DNA from: Diaporthe sp. PMI_573
Taxonomy: Eukaryota; Ascomycota; Sordariomycetes; Diaporthales; Diaporthaceae
Assembly (NCBI GenBank): GCA_021399435.1
Contig: JAJTUP010000028.1
Location: 124,001 to 188,000 of the forward strand
DNA length: 64,000 nt
Reading direction: 5' to 3'
Within the stretch, counting starts at the first letter, position 1. Each line of letters starts with the position of its first letter. The notes beneath the pieces were generated by a model. It made no database searches. It was given only the letters and a program-made list of their open reading frames with translations, and was not told the DNA's origin. The position numbers and the translations under genes were made by a program. Of the stretch, positions 40,908-50,121 are shown one piece after another.

Positions 40908-42940
40908 CCGTATTAACTTGGAAAATTGAGAATTGCGCTAGCAGACCCCCCGGCCCTTTCTAACGGCAACAGGCCTAACGTGCCACCAAAACCAGTCTAA
41001 CGCCTCGCCAAGGCTGCGCTACTCTATCCCCATGTATTTCCGAGCCCCTATTGCTTTCGCCCAGCCAGAACTGACTTTTGAAGCTATTCGAACTCCCTAC
41101 TGCACAATGGCGACAACATACAATGCCTCCTCTGACTGAGCTTTCAGTCAATTCGATACGGCAGCCCGGGAAGAAGCCACTTTCACTGGAGAAGCGAAAG
41201 CCGCCTCCTTTTAAGCCAATCCAGCGCATCGAGCGTTCTTATTCTCAAAAGAAGCGCTTAGAAGTGCTCCTTTTTCTTCAGCATTACCGGATACCCATTG
41301 ACGCTGACTGGAAGCCTCACGTACGTCAGCGCGAAGGCTATATAGCAACCGACGGTTATCGCCAGCCAACTTATGAGGAGGCATATGCCCACTTTAAGAT
41401 CCCTTTTAAGACGATTTCGCGCTGGTGGAGTAACCGGACGACAATTCTAGCCAACGATGCACAGGCAGACCGGTCTTATACTCCTCGTTGGCCAGTTCTA
41501 GAGGAGCGGCTATATGGGTTGTTCCAGGAGGCACGCCAGGCGAATAAGACAACAACTGTTGCCTGGTTTCGCCGCAACTCTAAGCAGATCTGGAAGGAGA
41601 TCCATCCTGACGCTGAGAAGGTCTTCGTCTTCTCCAATGGCTGGTTTGCTAACTTCAAGCGCCGTTATAATATAACACGCCGGCGAGTTACGAAGAAAGC
41701 TACGAAGTTACCTCAGGAGTACGTCCCTGTCGTCAATCAGTTCCTTCAGTTCGTCAAGCGCAACTCCCAGCGGAGGACTCCCTTACAGCCTACAATACAT
41801 AATCTGACCGACGGCTCACCAGAAAGACGCTTTCCCAAGGCAAATATCATCAACTTTGATGAGACACCTGTTCCCTTCGAGTTCAACTCTGGTTATACAT
41901 ATGAGCACAAGGGTGCAAAGTCAGTTCAGGCGAAATCTGAAAAAAGTGGCTGGGATAAGCGTCAGGTAACACTCATCCTTTACCTTTTCGCCGATGGGGA
42001 GCAGCGCCTTAAACCAAAGGTCATCTTCAAGGGTGCTGATGGCCCTACCGCACGCATCTACAAGCAGGAGAGTCACCGATACTCCCCTAATGTTACGGTT
42101 GAATATAACTCTACGGCTTATAACAACGAAGTGCTGATGGAGAAGTGGATCGATTAGGAGCTCTAGCCTATTGCCAACTCACAGGGGGAACTATTACTTG
42201 TCATGGATGTCGCCTCCTTTCATGTTACCGACAGCATTAAGAAAAAGCTGAAGGAACTGGGCATTTTGACTGCTTTAATTCCATCCGGCTGTACAAGTCT
42301 TCTTCAGCCATGCGATACTGCTGTGAATGGGCCACTTAAGCTATGGCTTCAGGAGATCACCGATGAGTATATCGCCCAGAAGGAGGCTGAGCATCCGAAC
42401 TTTGCTTGGACAACCTCAGAGCGGAGGATAATGACGACCTGGGTGGTAGATAAGGCTATGGTACGGCTGAAGGAGAAGGCTGATCTTGTTCGTGATGCCT
42501 TCATCCACACCGGAATTGCTATACGGCCTGATATCGATGAATCGCACCGCTTACGAATCAACGGCTTTGATCTCATGCAATACGACTATGCAGGCTGGGA
42601 GACAGCTAATGCTGTAGTCAACGAAGTCAAGCTCTTTGAGGAGGTGTCCATCACCAGTTTAGACGATCAGGAGGAGTATATTGATGAAGACGAGGTGATC
42701 CAGGATTGTATAGAAGTTGCTCTATGAGGAATTAGAGTTAGAAGCCTGAAAACAACGATTTATGCGTTTTCTACTCACAGACGAGGGCAACGTTGCCCAG
42801 AACGCTGTTGCTTTGGAGCACAGCAAATTTTGGTGGGGTGAAAATCGGGGGGATTTACCCCTGATGGTGACCCTGGTCAGTGGCTGGCCGCCCTGCCACT
42901 ACTAGCCTAGCGCAATTCTCAATTTTCCAAGTTAATACGG
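40908..42940 (+). mobile_element. pogo/Fot-like element 2 (2033 bp) nested in the fold-back element
   Basis: Perfect 34-bp inverted ends beginning CCGTATTAACTTGGAAAATT (40908-40941, 42907-42940), flanked by TA at 40906-40907 and 42941-42942. Removing it and one TA restores an unbroken inverted arm. This fixes the order of events: copia, then fold-back element, then pogo. Its transposase is different from that of element 1. Confidence 0.95.
41123..42727 (+). pseudogene. pogo-like transposase 2 with two amber codons
   Basis: From ATG 41123 one frame runs to TGA 42725, broken only by TAG at 42155-42157 and 42167-42169. An N-terminal basic region and CENP-B/Tc5-like helix-turn-helix segments (VFVFSNGWFANFKRRYNI) precede the DDE core: IINFDETPVPF, LLLVMDVASFH and GCTSLLQPCDTAVNGPLK, then an acidic tail. 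Both stops lie where Gln (CAG) is expected between beta strands, so each is one C-to-T step in a CA context. The rest is clean, so the copy was probably killed recently. Confidence 0.85.
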
Positions 42941-43060
42941 TATCCAAATAAATCCAAATGTGCCCAAATCAACTCAAATCAAATTCAGATCGAGTCTTTC
43001 TGAATCCAAATCAAATCCAACAAGCTAAATTCGATTTGAATTTATTTGTTGACAAGTCTG

Positions 43061-43283
43061 CCTGGTAAATCCAGGTAATGAGTGGGCCGAAAGTGCCGTG
43101 CGTTGTCGAATTCGGGGAACGCAGCTCTGCAATCGGGGTTGCGATAGACTCTGGTCCTTTCGGAGCTGGAGGGTTCTGTGTATACACCACGATCCTGGGT
43201 TTTTCGGCGTGGCATGTCAAGTTGTTGCAGGCATTCGGCGTTAATAGGCATGCCCATCCACCGAGGATGGCTTAGTCATCCCG
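43061..43283. other. Right flank of the fold-back element
   Basis: Two overlapping reverse frames are open, but neither shows a domain. Confidence 0.3.
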
Positions 43284-43800
43284 TCACTCAGAATGTGTTG
43301 AGGCTATGCTTGGTGCATGCTCTGCATATACATCATCCGAGTCAAATGGATTCAAGGGGTTATAAGGCCTATCAGACTCTTCCCGTCGTCGTTCAGCTTG
43401 TTGGCGATATATAGCCTCTCGTGAAGATATCTGCTTCTGAATTCGGCTCTGAGAAGACGTATTACGCCAGGTTACCTGTTGCCCTGACTGTAGTTCAACC
43501 TGACGTTTCTCGTCTTTCTCTAGGCAGTGCTATTTTAGGCTAGAATTATGGTTAGCATATACTGTGTATATGCCAAAGCGGTGCATGGTATATACTCACC
43601 GTATAACACCAGTCAATAGTGCAACCTTCCGCCCAACAGCATTGTTTTCCTCTGAATGGGTGATCTCAGCTAGGTTAGAATTCTTCCGAGCATATACCCA
43701 GCTTAAGTTTGGTATCTTCGACTCGGCTTGAACGAAGGCAGATACAATCCATGGTTTCTGCTTCCCTTTAACACGCGCAAGAATTCACGCCACGTTCTGG
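43284..43800 (-). pseudogene. Unrecognised two-piece coding-like sequence
   Basis: Reverse strand 43790-43605 reads KGKQKPWIVSAFVQAESKIP and VYARKNSNLAEITHSEENNA; a GTGAGT donor and GCTAACC branch follow. Then 43530-43284 reads HCLEKDEKRQVELQSGQQ and SRIQKQISSREAIYRQQAER, ending TGA 43286-43284. The two frames do not join cleanly at the obvious acceptors, so it is probably broken. The charged helical end resembles C-termini of transposase-associated proteins; identity unknown. Confidence 0.35.
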
Positions 43801-44172
43801 AAATGTTCCATATAACAGAACTGCTTTTTTATGGTACGTTTAAGTACATGTATTTGCTGTGATTTATCTATCACCAGCCGAAATCAAGGGTATCCTTCTC
43901 TCTGGCGTATAGAGGAGGAAAAGCCCCAACTGCCGGCCACTTCAATTGGACCGTTCTCTAAAATATAGGGGAAACAGTTCCTGTACGGAAGACAGCGGCT
44001 TGTCTACTCTGGTTCGTGAATGCTCGATCGCGGTCCCTCAGCCCCGCCTGCTTCTGCGCCAGCTCCTGCGTCGTAGGGTATTATTGTGCTGGAATAATTG
44101 TGGAAGTGTCCAAAGATGTAAAATCTAAAAAAAGCAACACTTTGAAGCGAAAACCTGCACACAGAGTCAGTT
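43801..44172. other. Spacer, nothing supported
   Basis: Possibly decayed copia interior, given the gag start that follows on the minus strand. Confidence 0.3.
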
Positions 44173-44409
44173 TCAGTGCCTCGCATGCCACGGGAATTGC
44201 GAGGCCTCGCCTTCTTTTCGTATATAAAAAACAAGAGTTCTTTTAATGTCCGGCATCTCCGGCTGAGGGAGTAGGGAAGTCTTATTCGTTATGTGGGATT
44301 CAAGTCCAAACGTTTGGGCCTGGAGCTCGAATTCGTGGTGCCAATCGTTCCAGTCGCCTGGTTTCGCTAGTATCGCGTTGAGGGTCTTCGTGTTTACGTA
44401 ATCTGCCAT
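44173..44409 (-). pseudogene. Ty1/copia gag start
   Basis: ATG 44409-44407. NAILAKPGDWNDWHHEFELQ followed by AQTFGLESHI is the typical opening of fungal copia gag (a short leader, then the W..W..E block). Coding sense fades after about 60 residues. The 5' LTR-like sequence lies 30 bp upstream at 44638-44439. Confidence 0.65.
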
Positions 44410-44438
44410 GTTTGAATCGGCTTGAGGCAGTGAGACTC

Positions 44439-44638
44439 TTAATTGTCAGATTATCACCCTTTTAGGTATGTGGGACGTGTAATTATGGTCCAATTGATGG
44501 GGTGGTAACTGTGTGTATTGTGATGATGTCTTGTCTTGGTTCCTTGGTGGGACCCCGCCCGTAAGGGGGGTTGGTTTTGTCATGATTCAACCATTGATGC
44601 CTCAGGCACCTAACCCAAAGCACCCGTCACATCTGACA
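44439..44638 (-). repeat. LTR-like repeat (200 bp), TGTCAGAT family, long form
   Basis: The reverse complement runs TGTCAGATGTGACGGG to GGTGATAATCTGACA, as at 27599-27719, with an extra GC-rich segment of about 75 bp (around 44507-44580). It stands upstream of the copia gag start, in the right orientation for a 5' LTR. Confidence 0.65.
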
Positions 44639-44774
44639 CTTTCCTCGACATCTGACACACCCCCTCAGACGGAATCCTGCAATTGGTTTCGGATCTCGAA
44701 TCTAAATATTTTATCTTCTTTACAACCTTTGAAATACCTGGTGGCCGCTTGGCGGAGATTCTGGCCACTGGTGG

Positions 44775-46085
44775 ATGTCTGGTGTTGCGAACCCCGCATC
44801 AGACGTCATTGTCGTCATGGAAGGCGAACAGGATGTTCCGGGCGGGGGATGTCATCGTCCCCTGCGTAAAAGGACCAGAACGACGAGGGCGTTGGAATCC
44901 AAGCAGCAAAAAGGTGCTATGGAATGGCAGGAAGAGGAGAGCAGTGAGGGAACTCCGAGTCATACCCGAGCTAAGAAACGGGCCGCGCCTAAGGCAGCTG
45001 GTAGCATGAGCGAGGTTGCCCAGAGCCTAAAACGACTCCTGGAACAAGATTTCAATAAGAGAATGGAATCGATGAAGGCGGAATTTCAGCTCGAGTTTGC
45101 TAAGCTTAGGGACCGCATGGCTGAGGAAGTTACTAGGACTACGGCCCAGATGGCACAAGAATTATCGCAAGTCCGACAGCAGCTTACCCAGGTTTGCGAC
45201 AAGCTGGAGCAGACCCGACTACAGCTGGATACACTGAGTAAGGCTCAGGCACCACGATCGCCGGGCCGGACATATGCAGACGCGGCCAGAATGACACCCG
45301 TTAGTACTCCCATCCAATCTCCATCTACGGCCCGATCGGCGACTCCAAAGCCGGTGTTCTGCACAGTGGACACATCCAGGGTGCCCGAGGATCACATTGG
45401 AGACGCTACACCGGCAATGATTCGCAAAACCGTTGAACAGGAAATGCGAATGTCCAGCGACCAGCCGAGTTGGCGATGTGTTGCAGTCACCAAAGATGGA
45501 CGGAATACCAACCGCCTGAGGGTGATTGGTAGGAACGAGGAAGAACTGAAGAGGATCAAGGCGATCATCGAGGCCAAGAAGGCTCCAGGTGCAAGAGTGC
45601 TCCGAGACCAACTGTACCCAGTCAAAGTTGACAATATCAACCGTGCTGCCGTTCTCGACCAGGAAGGCAAGGTCCTTCCTGGAGCGATGGACGCTTTGGG
45701 CCAAGAGAATGAAGTTCAAATTGCCAAGATGGCCTGGTTGAGTCGAAAGGACAACGCGAAAGCATATGGATCCATGGTGGTATACCTCACCAAGAACAGC
45801 GATGCCAGGAGACTCCTACAAGAACGCTACTTCCTTGCAGCGGGTGAATCGGCGTACACTAGCGTGTTCGAGCGGAGAGCTGGACCGATACAATGCTACA
45901 ACTGCCAGGAGCTCGGCCACAAGGCTTTCTCGTGCAGCAAGAATCGGGTATGTGCGAGGTGCGCTGCCGAAGACCACCATCATAGTGAGTGCCAGACGCA
46001 GGTACCCAAGTGCGTACCCTGTGGTGGACCGCACGAGTCGTTCAGTCGCAGCTGCCCGAAACTCTACCCTACTCGGCATGAGTAG
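44775..46085 (+). CDS. LINE ORF1 protein (gag-like, zinc knuckles), 436 aa
   Basis: ATG 44775 to TAG 46083. A basic N-terminus is followed by a long coiled coil (about residues 95-150, RQQLTQVCDKLEQTRLQL), a central domain with KTVEQEMRMSSDQPSWRC, and three CCHC-type knuckles near the end (CYNCQELGHKAFSC, CARCAAEDHHHSEC, CVPCGGPHESFSRSC). This is the RNA-binding ORF1 protein of Tad1-clade elements, thought to package the element's RNA. No stop or frame change. Confidence 0.88.
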   Translation: MSGVANPASDVIVVMEGEQDVPGGGCHRPLRKRTRTTRALESKQQKGAMEWQEEESSEGTPSHTRAKKRAAPKAAGSMSEVAQSLKRLLEQDFNKRMESMKAEFQLEFAKLRDRMAEEVTRTTAQMAQELSQVRQQLTQVCDKLEQTRLQLDTLSKAQAPRSPGRTYADAARMTPVSTPIQSPSTARSATPKPVFCTVDTSRVPEDHIGDATPAMIRKTVEQEMRMSSDQPSWRCVAVTKDGRNTNRLRVIGRNEEELKRIKAIIEAKKAPGARVLRDQLYPVKVDNINRAAVLDQEGKVLPGAMDALGQENEVQIAKMAWLSRKDNAKAYGSMVVYLTKNSDARRLLQERYFLAAGESAYTSVFERRAGPIQCYNCQELGHKAFSCSKNRVCARCAAEDHHHSECQTQVPKCVPCGGPHESFSRSCPKLYPTRHE

Positions 46086-49000
46086 AATATTCCAGGTCAT
46101 CCAATTGAATGTAAGAAAACAGGACACGGTACACGAGAGCCTAATGAACGATACGCGACTCCAGGATTTTGCAGTTGTGGCAGTCCAAGAACCACAGGCA
46201 TGGAAAGGTGACGGCAAACTATTAACAGTCCCTATGGGGCATCCCAGATGGATTAAAATGGTCCCTACGATTTGGAGAGATGGCAGATGGCCGATCCGGA
46301 GCATGTTGTGGGTGAATAGGGACTTGGGGGCCGACCAAGTACCAATACAGTCCTCGGACTTGACAGCAGCAGCCATACGACTTCCGGACCGAATAATGTT
46401 GGTTGTGTCAGTGTATGTGCCGGGACGCAAGCCCCAGGCTCTTCGAAATACATGCCATACCCTGCACCAGGTGATCCTCGACCTCAGGAGCAGGTCAGGG
46501 ATGGCGGTGGACGTCATTCTGGCCGGAGATTTTAATCAGCACGACCGGCTATGGGGAGGAGACGACGTGGCCTTGGCAAGGCAAGGCGAGGCCGAACCGA
46601 TTATCGACGTCATGAACGAGCACGGCCTATGCAGCCTCCTCCCGAGAGGCACAAAGACATGGCAAGGCCCCGACAAGGAAAGCACAATCGACCTGATGCT
46701 GGCGACGGCAAAACTGGCAGACGAAATGGTGACGTGCTCCATACACCCGACAGAACACGGATCGGACCACCGGGCGATCCAAACGACGTTCGATCTCGCG
46801 ATGCCTGATCGGATTGTCACGGAAAGACTGTCGTTCAAGAACGCACCATGGACAACAATCAGAACCAGGGTGAAGAAAAATCTCCGAGAGCTCCCCTGGA
46901 CTGTCGGTGTGCAGGAGCAGACAGACCAGTTAATGAGGGTCGTCCTCGAGGCGATCCACGATCTGACACCCCGAGCACAACCAGTACCGTACGCGAAGCG
47001 CTGGTGGACGAAGGATTTGACAGGACTTCGGCGGGTGTACACATTCTGGCGAAATCAGGCCAGGGCACAGCGGCGAGCAGGCCAAGTGAGGCCCGACCTG
47101 GAAAGACGGGCCAAGGAAGCATCCAAGGAGTACCATGATGCCATCCGGAAACAGAAAAAACTGCACTGGGACGACTTCCTGGCAGAAGATGTCAACATAT
47201 GGAAGGCAGCCAAGTACTTAAAACCAGAAACAGGTGTTATGGACGACAGGGTGCCCCCTTTGAAGAGGGAAGACGGTTCCACCACGGAAGATACGGTGGA
47301 GCAGGCAGAGGAGCTGCTCAGCACGTTCTTCCCCCCGTTGCCGGCTAAGATTGACGATGAAGGCGAGCGACCGCAACGGACGGAAGTGCACATGCCAGAC
47401 CTCACCATGGAGGAAGTTGAAGAAAAAGTGCTAGCAGCGAAACCTTGGAAAGCACCTGGAGAGGATGGTCTGCCAGCAATGGTGTGGAAACAGCTTTGGC
47501 CAGTGGTTAGATACCGTGTCTTGCACCTTTTCGACACTTCCCTCAGGGACGGTGTGGTACCCCACCAGTGGAGGAGTGCGAAGATCATCCCGCTAAAGAA
47601 AGCAGACAAGGGAGACTACACAGTGGCCGAGGCATGGAGACCGATATCCCTGCTGTCAACACTGGGCAAGATACTCGAGGCAGCCGTTGCAGAGCGGGTA
47701 TCCTATGTAGTGGAAAGCTATGGACTGCTGCCTGCAAACCACTTCGGGGCAAGGAAGCGAAGGTCAGCCGAACAAGCACTGATACTGCTGCAGGAGCAGA
47801 TCTACAAGGCATGGAGGGCCGGCAGGGTGCTCAGTCTGATCAGTTTCGACGTCAAGGGTGCTTACAACGGAGTGTTCAAAGAACGACTACTGGAGAGGCT
47901 GAAGGCGAGAGGCATACCTGGTGGACTGGTGAGATGGATTGACGCCTTCTGCTCTGGACGCATGGCCACCGTGGTGGTAAATGGGTACAAGTCACAGCTA
48001 CGGGAGTTGCCACAGGCAGGTCTCCCGCAAGGATCACCACTGTCGCCGGTGTTGTTCCTGTTCTTCAATGCAGATTTGGTGCAGAGAAGAATCAACGCAA
48101 GAGGTGGTTCGATGGCATTCGTGGACGACTACTCAGCCTGGGTGGTGGGACCAACAGCGGAGGAGAATCGAGCCGGCATCCAATCAATTATAGACGAAGC
48201 ACTGGGCTGGGAAAGACGGAGCGGTGCGACGTTCAACGGAGACAAGACGACCATCGTGCATTTCACGCGAAACGCCGCGCGTACCAGCGACAAAGCGTTC
48301 ATGATCAAAGGAAAAGTAGTCAAGCCCAAGGCGAGCGCCAAGATCCTGGGAGTGGTCATGGACGCGAAACTGCGGTACAAGGAACACATAGCTAGAGCCG
48401 CCGCAAAGGGGCTCTCGGCTGCTATGTGTCTGAGAAGACTGAAGATGCTGTCACCGCGGACTGCGAGACAACTGTTCGTAGCAACAGTAGCTCCCACCAT
48501 GGACTATGCGTCCAGCGTGTGGGCGCACTCATGTGGCATTAGAGAAGCTGCTTGGCTGGACAAGGCACAGATGGTCGGAGCACAGGCGATCACGGGGGCT
48601 TTCCGGACCGTCGCAACGGCGGTGGCAGAGGCCGAAGCTAGCATCCAACCGGTGCAAGAACGGCATGCGCAAGCGGCAACAAGGTTTTGGATCAACCTCC
48701 GGACCCTTCCCAGGACACACCCGTTGGCGACACTGAAAGTGAAAGTGTGTCGCCGATTCGTATCGCCGATGCAGAGGATTGCTCAAGTACAAGGGGAAAC
48801 AGCCACTGAACGAATGGAGATCATTCGGGAGTACGCGTTACCGCCATGGAGGAACCGTATCCCGGTGTCGTGCGACCCTGACCGGGAGAGAGCGGTGGAA
48901 GAAGCAAAGAGGGTGAATGGCATAGTTATTGCCACCTGCTCCTCGCAGAGAAGGGGCATGGTAGGCATGGGAGGTGTCGTACGAGATACGGCGATCAACA

Positions 49001-49857
49001 AAGATGACGAGGTAGTGGCCAGCTACTCCATCACTCTCGGCTTGACGGAGGAGCTGAACCTATACATCGCCGAGTTGGGAGCTATAGAGATGGTATTGAG
49101 ATGTATGCCGTCTGGACTCTGCTGGCGGGATGTGACTGTCATGACGAGCAGCCGCTCCGCACTAGAAGCCATACGGCGGCCACGACAACAATCCGGCCAA
49201 CAGATCATACGGCAAATATACGACCATATGAAGCGTCTCGAAGACGAGGGCCACTCTCTCCGGATGTTGTGGGTTCCAGCAGGAGAAGAGGATTTTGCGC
49301 TGGGACCAAAAGCCAAAGCAGCAGCGCGGAAGGCCACAGAAGGAGAATGCAGACCAGATGTGCCACCACATCTAGCAAGATCCACAAGGATAAGACTAGC
49401 GATAACCAAGCAGCGGCAAACAAGAACACTACCAGAAAGAGTCGGGAAATACTCGAAGCAGATAGATACGGCACTGCCAGGCAAGCATACCCGTACTCTA
49501 TATGACCCGCTGAAGAGGAAGGAAGCAGACGTACTATCACAGCTCCGCACCGGAATGGTGAGACTTAACAGCTTTCTATGCAAGATAGGAACGATGGAAT
49601 CGGACACTTGCGAATGCGGGCTAGCATCAGAGACAGTGGAACACTTCCTATTCCGCTGTGCAAAATGGACCGCGCAACGGGAAGGCATGTTGCGATGCTC
49701 ACAGGCAAAGATGGGAAACCTATCATACTTCCTGGGGGGAAAGGCGGCGTCTGACGGTGACAAATGGACACCAGACATGCGGGCAGTACGGGCGACGATC
49801 AAATTTGCCATTGCAACGGGGAGGCTTGACATGGACCAGAAGCCTCAGGCACACTAA
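46078..49857 (+). CDS. LINE ORF2: endonuclease, reverse transcriptase, RNase H-like, 1259 aa
   Basis: ATG 46078 overlaps the ORF1 stop (ATGAGTAG), suggesting coupled re-initiation. The frame is open further upstream but that is ORF1 in another frame. An APE-type endonuclease (FQVIQLNVRKQ, VQEPQAW, LAGDFNQHD, STIDLML, GSDHRAI) occupies residues 1-230. The RT has AWRPISLLSTLGKI, SFDVKGAYNGV, GLPQGSPLSPVLF and the active site AFVDDY (Asp 683-684). An RNase H-like domain (about 945-1035) lacks the usual first and third Asp (ATCSS and MTSSRSALEAI). A CCHC motif (CECGLASETVEHFLFRC) closes the protein. It drives target-primed reverse transcription. Confidence 0.9.
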   Translation: MSRIFQVIQLNVRKQDTVHESLMNDTRLQDFAVVAVQEPQAWKGDGKLLTVPMGHPRWIKMVPTIWRDGRWPIRSMLWVNRDLGADQVPIQSSDLTAAAIRLPDRIMLVVSVYVPGRKPQALRNTCHTLHQVILDLRSRSGMAVDVILAGDFNQHDRLWGGDDVALARQGEAEPIIDVMNEHGLCSLLPRGTKTWQGPDKESTIDLMLATAKLADEMVTCSIHPTEHGSDHRAIQTTFDLAMPDRIVTERLSFKNAPWTTIRTRVKKNLRELPWTVGVQEQTDQLMRVVLEAIHDLTPRAQPVPYAKRWWTKDLTGLRRVYTFWRNQARAQRRAGQVRPDLERRAKEASKEYHDAIRKQKKLHWDDFLAEDVNIWKAAKYLKPETGVMDDRVPPLKREDGSTTEDTVEQAEELLSTFFPPLPAKIDDEGERPQRTEVHMPDLTMEEVEEKVLAAKPWKAPGEDGLPAMVWKQLWPVVRYRVLHLFDTSLRDGVVPHQWRSAKIIPLKKADKGDYTVAEAWRPISLLSTLGKILEAAVAERVSYVVESYGLLPANHFGARKRRSAEQALILLQEQIYKAWRAGRVLSLISFDVKGAYNGVFKERLLERLKARGIPGGLVRWIDAFCSGRMATVVVNGYKSQLRELPQAGLPQGSPLSPVLFLFFNADLVQRRINARGGSMAFVDDYSAWVVGPTAEENRAGIQSIIDEALGWERRSGATFNGDKTTIVHFTRNAARTSDKAFMIKGKVVKPKASAKILGVVMDAKLRYKEHIARAAAKGLSAAMCLRRLKMLSPRTARQLFVATVAPTMDYASSVWAHSCGIREAAWLDKAQMVGAQAITGAFRTVATAVAEAEASIQPVQERHAQAATRFWINLRTLPRTHPLATLKVKVCRRFVSPMQRIAQVQGETATERMEIIREYALPPWRNRIPVSCDPDRERAVEEAKRVNGIVIATCSSQRRGMVGMGGVVRDTAINKDDEVVASYSITLGLTEELNLYIAELGAIEMVLRCMPSGLCWRDVTVMTSSRSALEAIRRPRQQSGQQIIRQIYDHMKRLEDEGHSLRMLWVPAGEEDFALGPKAKAAARKATEGECRPDVPPHLARSTRIRLAITKQRQTRTLPERVGKYSKQIDTALPGKHTRTLYDPLKRKEADVLSQLRTGMVRLNSFLCKIGTMESDTCECGLASETVEHFLFRCAKWTAQREGMLRCSQAKMGNLSYFLGGKAASDGDKWTPDMRAVRATIKFAIATGRLDMDQKPQAH

Positions 49858-50121
49858 CTATTCAGATTGAATCCTACTAACATCATACAGTCTCATTTTG
49901 GCAGACCGTGCTTCAGCTGCTGAGGATAGGATGCTGAACACTTGGAGAAATTGGCCTTCAAGCAGGCCTGTCACTGCATATACATCAGATTGGACCAGTC
50001 AGTAGAGTGAAACTGTGGGGCTTCGGGTGATTATGGAAGAACCGTACGAAACGAAAATAGCTTAGCGCAAAGGCCCTCTGGGGTGTGTCCCCCCGGGCGA
50101 AATAAAATCCATCCATCCATC
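49858..50121 (+). other. 3' UTR and (ATCC)n tail of the LINE
   Basis: 49905-49970 is shared with 24490-24555. GGGCGAAATAAAATCC leads into four ATCC units. This gives a direct view of the element's own end, which helps to recognise the truncated tails. Confidence 0.8.

Larger units (their letters stand above)
40230..43060. mobile_element. Fold-back element with about 170-bp inverted arms made of hAT 3' ends
   Basis: Left arm 40230-40399 is the reverse complement of 42941-43060 joined to 40856-40907, once the pogo element between them is removed; one mismatch is seen. The arms start CAGACTTGTCAACAAATAAA. They include not only terminal sequence but the last codons of a hAT transposase. The interior holds the hAT dimerisation region on the minus strand. 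The 8-mers outside the ends do not match (GTATACTG and CCTGGTAA), so no clean target duplication remains. It interrupts copia sequence on the left. Confidence 0.8.
44640..50121 (+). mobile_element. Apparently intact Tad-like LINE
   Basis: Two overlapping, undamaged ORFs (gag-like 44775-46085 and pol 46078-49857), a 3' UTR, an AATAAA-like signal and an (ATCC)n tail at 50107-50121. The 5' end is somewhere between 44640 and 44770 and cannot be fixed. The tail is followed at once by the coding sequence of a GC-rich gene, so the element inserted within or just before that gene's 5' exon. Truncated relatives lie at 24484-24746 and 55585-55760. Confidence 0.85.

Noticed and set aside
45219..46517. 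Minus-strand frames of 160-230 codons
   Set aside because: Mirror frames of the LINE ORFs, which carry clear domains on the plus strand.
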